Shown here: positions 52,602 through 61,278 of the stretch, piece after piece
How positions within the stretch are numbered: the first letter of the stretch is position 1
Layout: each line of letters begins with the position of its first letter
NCBI RefSeq assembly: GCF_034929435.1
Contig: NZ_JAYFUM010000030.1
Coordinates: forward strand, 18,996 to 82,995
Source of the DNA: Arcicella rigui
GTDB lineage: Bacteria > Bacteroidota > Bacteroidia > Cytophagales > Spirosomataceae
Length of the DNA: 64,000 nt
Direction of reading: 5' to 3'
Position numbers and translations under genes: made by a program
The notes under the pieces: generated by a model
The model's input: the letters and a program-made list of their open reading frames with translations, nothing else
The model's database searches: none
What the model was told of the DNA's origin: nothing

Positions 52602-54287
52602 TTATTCTAAATGTGTGTAAAAATTTTGAAAAGTAGTGGCGTCGATACTCCAATCTGGAGCTTTAATTTTTCCCCAAGCATCTGGCGTATCGTGCTGATT
52701 GAAGTAACTTACTCCAAACACATTTTTATTGTTTTTTAGGGTTTCCGCCGCATTTTGCATCCAGCGATTTTGATAATTTTTTGGGCCTTTTACGCCAAAT
52801 TCGGTGATAAAAATAGGCTTATTGGCAAAACGCATTCTGTAAAATTTACGATTGAAAATATCGCTAAATAGCTCTTGCTTTTGATAGTCTGTAATATTTT
52901 TATCGGGCAAACCGTAAATGGCGAAGCTGATAAAGTCAACCACATCATCGCCGGGCCACCAATCTATTGAACCTCTATCGCCTGCTGGTCCCCAAACACG
53001 AAGAATATTTTTAGGTTTGTTTTTCCGAAAAAGCATAAAATAGCGATAGGCATTGATGTACACGACGGGGTCTTGACTTTGCCAAGTATAGCGATGAATC
53101 GGGATTTCCATTTCGTGAGCCCAACGTAAGTAAACCTTTTGAGGTGTTTTCTCAATAAGTTCGTACAGCATATTGATTTCTGAGTCGTATTGTCCTTTCA
53201 AAACGTTTTGAAGTACATCGGGGTCGTTCATTTTTTTTACATCTTTCCAAGGTTCTACGGTTAGAATGATGTCATGTTTTCGAGCAACAACTGCCTGAAT
53301 TTTCTTATGAATTTCTCCTTTTTGGATTTCGCCCCAATCGGTAAAAAGATGCTCTACTTGCAAGGCAGGCAATTGTGTTAATTTTTCAAGTGGGTCATAA
53401 ACCCCTAAAATCATTTTTGAACGTTTAGGTTTTGTTACCGAATCTGGCACAAAATTCTGGCTTGAATAAATGGTATTTGTGAAAATTCTTTCATCCTTAG
53501 TCCCTTCCTGAATCCATGACTGTTGAAAGGCAAAAGGCATTTTTTCTTTTGCCCCAAGTATTATAATGGGTTTATTCATAAACCTCATTCGGTGTAATTT
53601 TTCTTTGATTTCACGAAGAATGGCTTGATGAAATGATACAGAATCCATTTGCTTTTTTTCGGATAAAGTAATGCTGATACAATCTACCAATTTTTCGCCG
53701 GGCCAATATTCTGAATCTCCTGCATAACCTGCTGGCCCCCAAACGATTTTTACGTTGGGTGCTTCCTTTTTTAATTGTGTTGCAAAATGATTGAATGCTT
53801 TAATATAAGCAGGTGGCGACTGAAATTGCCAAGGGTACTGATACTCGGGCAATTCCATTGCAGGATTCCAACGAACAAAAACAGGCTTGTTCGTTTTCGA
53901 TAAAATCTGAGCCAATTCTTTTGTTTTTTGGTCAAATTCTCCTGTAAGCACTTTTTCAATGACATTCTGGTCAGCTCTCGAAAAAATGCTGTTTTTACTC
54001 CACGTTTCTATTGTAAAAAAAACAGCCGTGTCACCGCTTAAAGTCTTGGCTAAAGCCGTATTGTCAAACCAAAGTCCTGTATTTTTCCAAGTAATGGTAA
54101 AATGTTTTACAGGGAAAACCTCCTTTTTAACTGTCCCTGTTTTATCGTAAAATCCAAGTATCGGCTCATAAAATCGTTTACTTAGGTCGTCTTCATAAGT
54201 AGATATAATGCTTTTTCGGGCTATCCATAAACCTCCCAAAGCAAGTACAAGTCCCAATATTACGCTTGAAATAAGTATTTTTTTCAC
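52602..54287 (-). CDS. Membrane-anchored protein with two tandem GH26-like domains, the first inactive
   Basis: A 561-residue protein with an N-terminal transmembrane segment (6-22). Residues ~40-280 and ~290-560 are two copies of a GH26-type TIM barrel. Domain 2 is complete: RWAHEMEIP with Glu392 as acid/base and FITEFG with Glu496 as nucleophile. In domain 1 the same places read RWNPAMELP (Ala143) and IILGAKE (Gly245), so both catalytic glutamates are gone. Domain 1 may therefore only bind glycan. Known GH26 enzymes cut beta-1,4-mannan or mixed glucans. It is downstream of the glycosyltransferase-GH26 fusion and separated from it by a repeat element, and probably trims the polymer made there. 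Confidence 0.82.
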   Translation of the reverse strand: MKKILISSVILGLVLALGGLWIARKSIISTYEDDLSKRFYEPILGFYDKTGTVKKEVFPVKHFTITWKNTGLWFDNTALAKTLSGDTAVFFTIETWSKNSIFSRADQNVIEKVLTGEFDQKTKELAQILSKTNKPVFVRWNPAMELPEYQYPWQFQSPPAYIKAFNHFATQLKKEAPNVKIVWGPAGYAGDSEYWPGEKLVDCISITLSEKKQMDSVSFHQAILREIKEKLHRMRFMNKPIIILGAKEKMPFAFQQSWIQEGTKDERIFTNTIYSSQNFVPDSVTKPKRSKMILGVYDPLEKLTQLPALQVEHLFTDWGEIQKGEIHKKIQAVVARKHDIILTVEPWKDVKKMNDPDVLQNVLKGQYDSEINMLYELIEKTPQKVYLRWAHEMEIPIHRYTWQSQDPVVYINAYRYFMLFRKNKPKNILRVWGPAGDRGSIDWWPGDDVVDFISFAIYGLPDKNITDYQKQELFSDIFNRKFYRMRFANKPIFITEFGVKGPKNYQNRWMQNAAETLKNNKNVFGVSYFNQHDTPDAWGKIKAPDWSIDATTFQNFYTHLE

Positions 54288-54369
54288 AGTATGATTTAAG
54301 TAATGAATACGATTTAAACTATGTTTTTGATTTATGTAAGTTATCAGACAGCATTAAATAAATGGCAAT

Positions 54370-54514
54370 GCTTTAGGCAATAGGCTGTAAGCAAAAGAAT
54401 TTTTATTAGAAAACAAACATTTTGCCTATTGCCTACCTACGGCTTTAGGCAATATGCTGTAAGCAATAAGCAAAAGACTTTTATTAGAAAACAAACATTT
54501 TGCCTATTGCCTAC
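54370..54514. repeat. Two tandem hairpin-forming repeat units
   Basis: Two related units (54370-54436 and 54442-54514) share an identical 36-bp end segment (54401-54436 and 54479-54514). In each, TAGGCAATAGGC (second unit TAGGCAATATGC) can pair with GCCTATTGCCTA at the unit's end. A third partial arm (CTACGGCTTATAGCCTAAAGC) follows. It resembles a palindromic intergenic repeat and lies in the 285-bp gap between the two GH26-containing genes. Confidence 0.7.
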
Positions 54515-54572
54515 GGCTTATAGCCTAAAGCTTATCAAATACTAATTACCAATCACTTTTTCCAATCACTAA

Positions 54573-57500
54573 TTAAAGTGGAATATTCAAAATAGATTCA
54601 GTAGTAGTAATATTATCAGCTTTTATGGCTACTAATAGCAATTTATAGCGTGAAACATCAGCAGGCATTTGTACTTTAATGGATGCACCTGTTCCAACAA
54701 ATTGTTTTTTTATGGCTATTCCGTTGGCGTTTGTTTCTACCAAATACCATTCAAAACTTAAACCTGTGTTGAAATATTCAGCCAAATGCCAATTTTCATT
54801 ATCAAAAACAAGTGCTTGATAAGGTAAAATATCATTGGCAAAAGTAGTAAGAGCAGGACGCAGGATTTTTATTTTGGGGAAACGAGATACTTGTACGTTT
54901 CCTTTCCAAATTTTACTTAAACTCTGCAATACTTCTTTGTTGCGTCCTTTTTCGTCTTTCAAACCATTAAATGTAACGAGGTCGGCATTTTGTTGGTCTT
55001 GCCAATTTTCTATCATTACGCCTACGCTTTTTTGCTTGATTTTTAGATAAGCCGCTGGATTTGCCGAACTAAAAAAGTAGGGCAATTCAATACGGCTGAT
55101 TTGCTTTTGTGCATCAAATTTATCCGAAAAAATCAGTCCAAAAACATCAATTTCAGGTACTTCCTGTTTGATTTGCTTCATTTTTTCGTCAATACCTTCG
55201 CTTAGAGGTACATCCAAAGACACAGGGCGTTGCGTATCAATTTTCTTGATTTCTTTTATCAACGAATGAAGAAATTCAAAGTAGGCTTTTTCCTGATAGA
55301 GTAAAGCTGGTTTGTAAAAATGCTGTTCAAGTGTAGGCAAAGTATTATTGGCTATGTTCCAAGAAACTATCTCAGTATTGGCTTTGTACTTACGAATCGT
55401 TTCAAGAATTTTCACTTTTAGGCGTATCAATTCCCGTTTATTGTTTACATAACGTAATTGTTCGGGAAGCCAAAAACTAAAATGTACTTTTAGTTTTTGC
55501 TCTTGTGCTACCGTCAGTAGGTTGTAATCATAAATATTTCCTCCAATAAATTTTACCGTATTGATGCCTACGGATTTCATCATTGAAAAATCATTTTCAA
55601 TAACTTTTTTGGTAAGTGGTTCTAAATTTTTCGACCAATTATTTGCCTTCAAGTAATTTACACCTTGCTGTCCGACAAACATTTTACTGCTATCCAGTTG
55701 AATGACCGAAGGAAGATTTTTGGTTTTATTAGAAATGATTGCCAAATGTTTTCGAGATAATCCTGCTTTGATTTTCGGCATATTTTTTACTCGCCAATCC
55801 AGTAAACCAACTGAACCATTAGGTAAATTTTTATCTACGCCAGAATTAAAAATTACGTAAGCTTTTATAGCAGGAAATTTCGTTTTGATGTCTTCAATGG
55901 CTTTTTTCAACCAAACTTCTTGGTTATTGAGCGAGGCCATTTCCGTAATCATCACAGGAATATTCGCTTTCAAAATACTATCTTGCTGAAATGGCTGATA
56001 GATTTCTTGAAAGGAATAAGAGCGTTTTTGTGGGTTGTAAGTATCGTAATTTAGGGCTGTTATGCCAATCCAATCCACAGACGATTTACCCGGAAAATAG
56101 CTTTTCATGGCGGTAGCTTTCCACGGATTCCAAACCCAAATGACATTATTTACTTGTAGTTTTTTGAATTTTTGAACCAAATAACGCCAAGCATTTTTAA
56201 AATCTTCTGGCGAATTTTCACCTTTTGCCGACCACGGATAAAATGGATTGTCCATTTCATGAGCAAAACGTAGAAAAACAGGACGGTCGAGTTGCTTGAC
56301 TTGTAGGGCAAAAGTTTCGATATAAGTATCGAATTTTCCTGCAAGAATATGCTCAAAAACCTTTTTTTCCCCGAAAGTATTCGCTTCTTGAAAAAGACTT
56401 TGCCAAGGTTCCCAAGTAATCATTGGAATTGAATGATTGCTATACACGGAATCCATTTGTGGGATTGAAACAAAGCAATTTTCCTGCTCGCCCCAAGGAA
56501 TATAAAAGGAAATAATATCAAAATGGGCATTAGATTTCTTTTGATATTCTTGCACAAGTTGTAGCGACGACAAGCCATCTGTATGTTTGGGTGCAAAAAT
56601 TCCTGATAAAAATGGATTTTTTATCGTGTTGATAGTACTTATATTTTCATTTGAAAGCTCGTTTGGCATTTGCTTTAAATACAAATTTATACCAGTGAAA
56701 AGTAGCAAAATCAACAAGCTGACACTGCGAACGTTGGCGTAGGTTTTTCTTCGTAATAGCCAAAATTCAACCCTAAATTCTGAAAGTTTTTGATAAAATA
56801 TTTTAGAAAAATGATAGCTGTTAATCCATGCTTTAATACGATTTTGCTCGCTACCCAGAATTATCAGCACAAAAAATAGAATATTAAAGCAAGTAATCCC
56901 AGACATAATTAACGAAAAGGGATTCCAGTCGCAATGAAGTCCATAAATAATAGAGCTAATAGAAATCAGTAAAACGCATAAATTGGGAATATTGAGAATA
57001 AAATTATTGCCAATTTTATTCCCTTTTTCGGTAGGAATGTATGGGACATCTTTTCGGATAAGAGTATAAATGAAACCCAAATTAAAAACCCACCAAGTAC
57101 CAATCAGTAAAATACCACCAATCAAGTGAAAGCCTCTTTCGCTATCATCAATCACCCATTTTTGTACATAATGCCGAATGAGAATAATCGACAAAACGAA
57201 TGGAAAAGTATGAAGTGAAAAAGTAGAGAAATCAATTTTTACAGGAAATTCTTGTGTAAACAGTGAGAAAACAGGTAAAAAAAGATTGATAGAAAAGATA
57301 AGTCCAGAAAGATAAAATAATGGAATAGTACCATAATGAATTTTTTGACGCAAGGTAAATTGCTTAAATAGCTTTGGATAGGTCACAAATAATAATTCAA
57401 ATACGCCTCTCGACCATTTCAATTGTTGTTTGTAATAAGCAGACAAAGTAGATGGCACAAGCCCTCTGGTAAGCATTGAAGGCACAAATACCGATTTCCA

Positions 57501-58313
57501 ACCTTTGGCGTGTAGCTGCATGGCAGTGTGCATATCCTCAGCCAAGCCCGCTGCATGCCCTCCGATAGACTCTAAGGCTGTTCTACGAAAAACACAATTT
57601 GCTCCAATAGCAGGTACAGTTCCGTACTTGTTCATGGTCATCATCATTGGCCCGTAAAAATGATACGTTTGTTGTGCTGCTCCTTTGGCTACCCATCCGT
57701 CTGCTTGGTTGTAGTAGGCTTGCACAACTTGTACAAAACCAATGGCTGGATTATCAAAATAAGCCACAACTTCATCTAAAAAATTGGGAGGAGCTACGTG
57801 GTCGGGGTCGAGTACCAAACATAATTCACCATTTGAGTACTTGAGGGCATTATTGATATTACCAGCTTTGGCATCTACTTTTTCAATTCTGGTGATGTGT
57901 TTTACGCCTAATTTTTTACATACTTCTTTTAAATAAGCGTCATCAGCTTCATCACAAAGATAAGTTGTATGCGGATAAGTAATGGCTTGTAGGGCTTCAA
58001 GGGTTTCTACAATCATTTCATAAGGTTCGCCTTTGCAAAAAGTAGTAAAAATATCTACGGTATAAGTTTTGGTAGCAACAGGCTTAGGCAAAATGCTAAT
58101 ATTGAAGTAGTGATACCATTCATAAATGATTTTTAGACAAGTAAAAATCAAGGAAAATAAAAGTAAGGCAAATAGATATGGGTTTTCAATGACGTTTTTA
58201 TTCAAAAACGGGTACAAAAAATAGATGATACTTCCCAGCCCGATGATAATCATCGTTCTGAGTGAAAAGTTTTCGAATTTGGTTGGCGGTTTTATCGTGT
58301 GGTTTTCTTTCAT
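54573..58313 (-). CDS. Glycosyltransferase family 2 membrane synthase fused to a GH26 domain and a second TIM-barrel-like domain
   Basis: A 1246-residue fusion. Residues 20-66: two transmembrane helices. Residues ~84-310: cellulose-synthase-like GT2 with DEADD (121-125), DPD (Asp169/Asp171), AED (258-260) and QQLKW (296-300), in which Lys replaces the usual Arg of QxxRW. Residues ~325-545: about six more helices. Residues ~565-850: a GH26 domain with both catalytic residues (RFAHEMDNP, Glu686; MITEMAS, Glu791). Residues ~870-1200: a GH2/GH5-like barrel in which the NE acid/base motif reads NN (989-990). Helix count places the hydrolase part outside the cytoplasm. The start overlaps the upstream gene (ATGA). 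Likely role: synthesis, export and cutting of a beta-glycan; the polymer is unknown. Confidence 0.88.
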   Translation of the reverse strand: MKENHTIKPPTKFENFSLRTMIIIGLGSIIYFLYPFLNKNVIENPYLFALLLFSLIFTCLKIIYEWYHYFNISILPKPVATKTYTVDIFTTFCKGEPYEMIVETLEALQAITYPHTTYLCDEADDAYLKEVCKKLGVKHITRIEKVDAKAGNINNALKYSNGELCLVLDPDHVAPPNFLDEVVAYFDNPAIGFVQVVQAYYNQADGWVAKGAAQQTYHFYGPMMMTMNKYGTVPAIGANCVFRRTALESIGGHAAGLAEDMHTAMQLHAKGWKSVFVPSMLTRGLVPSTLSAYYKQQLKWSRGVFELLFVTYPKLFKQFTLRQKIHYGTIPLFYLSGLIFSINLFLPVFSLFTQEFPVKIDFSTFSLHTFPFVLSIILIRHYVQKWVIDDSERGFHLIGGILLIGTWWVFNLGFIYTLIRKDVPYIPTEKGNKIGNNFILNIPNLCVLLISISSIIYGLHCDWNPFSLIMSGITCFNILFFVLIILGSEQNRIKAWINSYHFSKIFYQKLSEFRVEFWLLRRKTYANVRSVSLLILLLFTGINLYLKQMPNELSNENISTINTIKNPFLSGIFAPKHTDGLSSLQLVQEYQKKSNAHFDIISFYIPWGEQENCFVSIPQMDSVYSNHSIPMITWEPWQSLFQEANTFGEKKVFEHILAGKFDTYIETFALQVKQLDRPVFLRFAHEMDNPFYPWSAKGENSPEDFKNAWRYLVQKFKKLQVNNVIWVWNPWKATAMKSYFPGKSSVDWIGITALNYDTYNPQKRSYSFQEIYQPFQQDSILKANIPVMITEMASLNNQEVWLKKAIEDIKTKFPAIKAYVIFNSGVDKNLPNGSVGLLDWRVKNMPKIKAGLSRKHLAIISNKTKNLPSVIQLDSSKMFVGQQGVNYLKANNWSKNLEPLTKKVIENDFSMMKSVGINTVKFIGGNIYDYNLLTVAQEQKLKVHFSFWLPEQLRYVNNKRELIRLKVKILETIRKYKANTEIVSWNIANNTLPTLEQHFYKPALLYQEKAYFEFLHSLIKEIKKIDTQRPVSLDVPLSEGIDEKMKQIKQEVPEIDVFGLIFSDKFDAQKQISRIELPYFFSSANPAAYLKIKQKSVGVMIENWQDQQNADLVTFNGLKDEKGRNKEVLQSLSKIWKGNVQVSRFPKIKILRPALTTFANDILPYQALVFDNENWHLAEYFNTGLSFEWYLVETNANGIAIKKQFVGTGASIKVQMPADVSRYKLLLVAIKADNITTTESILNIPL

Positions 58314-59614
58314 TTTTCAACTACATAAAAGGGTGTATTAGCACTGGCAAATAAGCCATTTTGGTCATAAACTCTAACGTAGATACGATACGGCCCTTCT
58401 TTTTTTGGTGTTCTGAAAACGTAATGATTTTCGTGTTGTTCTATCAATAAATCATTGATTGCCTTTGGTTTTTTATCATTAAAAGTATCGTTTACTCGAA
58501 GCCAATCTTCTGGTAAAATTTCCCAAGAAAAAGTTAAGCCATCCAGTTTTTTATCATCCATAAATACCTGTGCTTCAATGCTTTTATTGGGTGTAAACAA
58601 AATATTATCTTTTGCCCCCTTTTTATCTACCAACATATATTTGATTTTAGGAGGGTTGATTTTTGGATACTGATTAGTCCAAATTTTTTGCATCGTTCCT
58701 ACGGTTTCTGCGGCTGCTCCATTTTCGGCAAAAAGACTAAACCAAGTAGGTGTATATTCTTGTTTTTGTCCCCAATAAAAAGCCAGTGAACCCAAAAACC
58801 TTGGATTGTCCACGGGCATATATTGCTGATAAATTGATAAATATTGTTCCGCTTTTTTGGTACTGGTATTTTCGATGTACGAACCCCAAACCGTTTGGTT
58901 GGCATCGCCCCAAGGGCCATCAATTCCCCATTCTGTAATCAAAAAAGGACCGTCCCAAAGCCACTGTAAATTTTTAAGATCTTGAGCTAAATACTTGAGT
59001 CTTCCGAAAATATTCACAGAGATAAAATCTACCTCTGTCCTGAGTTTGATATTGAGGATAGTTCTGGGTTGAATATTAACTACTGTGGTGGTTACCAAAT
59101 GGTTGGGGTCTTCTCGGTGAATCATCTCCACCAAATTATTGAAACTCTGATAAAATGCGTTGAATTGAAGCCTTTGTGGAAAAGCAAGTTCGTTTCCCAA
59201 GCACCAAAATAATACTGCTGGGTGGTTTTTGTAGCGATTAATGAGTTTGGAATAAGCCTGATACTGGCTTTGTACTTTTTGAGGATTTTGATAAAAATTC
59301 GCTTCTATGCTGATATTAGGCATAGGTAAACCAACCACAACCGCAAGGTTGAGGGCTTGAGCTTCACTTAGAATTCCATCGAGGTTGGTAGTATCCCAAG
59401 TACGAATGGTGTTTCCGCCTGCATTTTTTAATGCCTCCAAGTTTGAATAACCTGCTACTCCCTTTATGACAAAAGGTTTGCCGTTTCTTTTGAGGATATA
59501 TTTACCGTTATTGTTTTCAATAAATACTTTTCCTTTCGACGTTGATTCTTGAGTTTTTTTACAAGCAGAATTAATAACAAGCAATAATATTAAACATAAT
59601 CGTAGAAAATACAT
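58310..59614 (-). CDS. GH2-like TIM-barrel lipoprotein
   Basis: A 434-residue lipoprotein (lipobox NSAC, Cys18). The first ~330 residues are a glycoside hydrolase barrel of clan GH-A/GH2 type (KRNGKPFVIKGVAGYSNLEALKNAGGNTIRTWD) with Asn141-Glu142 in LGNEL as acid/base and Glu228 in ITEWG as probable nucleophile. The last ~100 residues are a beta-sandwich (LTFSWEILPEDWL, GPYRIYVRVYDQNG). Its stop overlaps the glycosyltransferase fusion's start by ATGA, so translation is coupled and a joint role in one polysaccharide pathway is very likely. The substrate is unknown. This barrel is the intact relative of the C-terminal domain of the fusion. Confidence 0.85.
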   Translation of the reverse strand: MYFLRLCLILLLVINSACKKTQESTSKGKVFIENNNGKYILKRNGKPFVIKGVAGYSNLEALKNAGGNTIRTWDTTNLDGILSEAQALNLAVVVGLPMPNISIEANFYQNPQKVQSQYQAYSKLINRYKNHPAVLFWCLGNELAFPQRLQFNAFYQSFNNLVEMIHREDPNHLVTTTVVNIQPRTILNIKLRTEVDFISVNIFGRLKYLAQDLKNLQWLWDGPFLITEWGIDGPWGDANQTVWGSYIENTSTKKAEQYLSIYQQYMPVDNPRFLGSLAFYWGQKQEYTPTWFSLFAENGAAAETVGTMQKIWTNQYPKINPPKIKYMLVDKKGAKDNILFTPNKSIEAQVFMDDKKLDGLTFSWEILPEDWLRVNDTFNDKKPKAINDLLIEQHENHYVFRTPKKEGPYRIYVRVYDQNGLFASANTPFYVVEK

Positions 59615-59804
59615 AATGAAAGAACAATATTTATAATTTAGATTTTAAGTCAAAACAAATTTACACATAAGAATTTAACTATCAATCTCTTGGAGAATAG
59701 ATTTTACTAAGTGTGGCATTATGTTTTTCTTGAAAAACTACAAAAACTGTGATATAGTTTATTTTTTAATAGCATTTCTTATCAATATTAAATGTTAAGT
59801 ATAT

Positions 59805-59853
59805 AATTATGGTTATTATTTTAAATTAATAGTGCAAAATAATAACCATAATT
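59805..59853. repeat. Perfect 18-bp inverted repeat in a divergent intergenic region
   Basis: AATTATGGTTATTATTTT (59805-59822) and AAAATAATAACCATAATT (59836-59853) are exact inverse copies around 13 bases. The repeat ends 48 bp before the ATPase gene's start. It could be an operator, a leader hairpin or a small non-autonomous element. Confidence 0.65.
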
Positions 59854-59901
59854 GTAAAATTGTTTATCTTTACTCAACAAATAGGTCTGAAAATTAATGC
59901 T

Positions 59902-61194
59902 ATGTTTAGAGAAAAAATAAATGAGTTAGCCAATTGGAAAACGAAGTCCACCAGAAAACCACTCGTTTTGAACGGAGCAAGACAAGTGGGTAAATCTTGG
60001 TTGGTTCAAAAATTTGGTGAAAGCTATTTTTCTGGAAAAGTCATCACCATCAATTTTGAAAAAAGAAGAGATTTACACATCATTTTTAAAACCAATTTTG
60101 ATGTCAATAGAATACTTTTAGAGTTAGAATTTGCTTTAGGAATCAAGATTGACCCTGAAAATGACTTACTTTTTTTTGATGAGATTCAGGCTTGTGCTGA
60201 CGCTTTGGGGAGTTTGCGATATTTTTATGAAGATAAGCCCGCTTTGCATTTGATTGCGGCAGGCTCATTATTAGATTTTGAATTTAGAAATCAGCCTTTT
60301 CCTGTTGGACGAGTAGAAGTAATGAGTCTTTCGCCCATGACATTCTACGAGTTTCTATTGGCAAGAAAACGAGAAACTGTGGCTAATTTTCTCAAAGAAA
60401 AACCAAGTATTTTACCCGAAATCGTTAGTAATATTTTAAATGATGAACTGAATAATTACTTCGTGGTCGGCGGAATGCCCGAATGTGTGCAATGTTTTGT
60501 GGATAGTCAAAACCTCAATGAAGTACAGGCGATTCAAGATAATTTATTGTACGCTTACGAGCAGGATTTCAAAAAGTATAAGCCTACAGTAGATGGCGAC
60601 GCACTGAATGATATTTTAGAAAAAAGTGCCTTGCTGATAAGTAATCAGATTATTTATACGCATTTGTCAGAACGTTTTTCAAGTCCGACTATCAAAAAAG
60701 GGGTTGAAGTATTACGCACCGCTCGTTTATTGAATGCCGTTCAGAATGTTTCGATTACGGGTTTGCCACTTACGCCTTCGGGCAAACAGTTCAAATTGTT
60801 TCACCTTGATATTGGTTTGTTGTTACGAAAAAGTAAATTGTCATTTCAAGATATTTACTTGAAAAAGAACCTTTCGGCGGCTTTCAATGGCATGTTGGCA
60901 GAGCAGTTTGTAGCACAGCAAATGATTGCTAATCAAAAAGATGAGCTTTGTTATTGGGCAAGAACCAGCCCGGGCAGTAGTGCAGAAGTAGATTTTATTA
61001 TTGTTCGTGAAGGACAAATTATACCGATAGAAGTAAAGTCGGGGAGAAGTGGTTCTTTAAAAAGTTTACATTATTTATTAGAACATCATCCGCACATTAC
61101 TAAAGCTATTATTTTTTCAAATGCTCCTTTTGGAATTAACGAAAAACTCCATTTTATACCGATATTTTGGGCAGGGAATTATAGTGCCGTGTAG
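59902..61194 (+). CDS. AAA-type ATPase with DUF4143 C-terminal domain
   Basis: 430 residues from the ATG at 59902 (MFREKINELANWK); the frame from 59860 adds an unlikely 14 residues. Walker A is GARQVGKS (25-32) and Walker B is LLFFDEIQ; AGSLLDF fits the sensor strand. The C-terminal DUF4143 part ends in SAEVDFIIVREGQIIPIEVKSG, which resembles the core of restriction-endonuclease-like folds (D-x-EVK). This family is widespread in bacteria and archaea, often as isolated, horizontally moved genes, and its function is unknown. No neighbour suggests a partner. Confidence 0.88.
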   Translation: MFREKINELANWKTKSTRKPLVLNGARQVGKSWLVQKFGESYFSGKVITINFEKRRDLHIIFKTNFDVNRILLELEFALGIKIDPENDLLFFDEIQACADALGSLRYFYEDKPALHLIAAGSLLDFEFRNQPFPVGRVEVMSLSPMTFYEFLLARKRETVANFLKEKPSILPEIVSNILNDELNNYFVVGGMPECVQCFVDSQNLNEVQAIQDNLLYAYEQDFKKYKPTVDGDALNDILEKSALLISNQIIYTHLSERFSSPTIKKGVEVLRTARLLNAVQNVSITGLPLTPSGKQFKLFHLDIGLLLRKSKLSFQDIYLKKNLSAAFNGMLAEQFVAQQMIANQKDELCYWARTSPGSSAEVDFIIVREGQIIPIEVKSGRSGSLKSLHYLLEHHPHITKAIIFSNAPFGINEKLHFIPIFWAGNYSAV

Positions 61195-61224
61195 CTGATT
61201 TAGACAAATGAAGTTTTTGGAGAT

Positions 61225-61263
61225 TTTATTGTAAGGCAAACGCAAAGATTGCCTTACAATAAA
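61225..61263. terminator. Bidirectional terminator between convergent ATPase and sulfatase genes
   Basis: Perfect 15-bp arms TTTATTGTAAGGCAA (61225-61239) and TTGCCTTACAATAAA (61249-61263) around 9 bases. It is centred in the 84-bp gap between convergent genes. Confidence 0.75.
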
Positions 61264-61278
61264 TAACTGATTTGAAAC

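Noticed and set aside
54835..57844. Opposite-strand and alternative frames in the glycosyltransferase fusion
   Set aside because: All lie inside a 1246-codon frame with intact GT2 and GH26 motifs and look like shadows.
59902..61194. Transposase or insertion sequence
   Set aside because: The protein has Walker motifs and a DUF4143 C-terminus, not a transposase DDE pattern, and no terminal repeats frame the gene.
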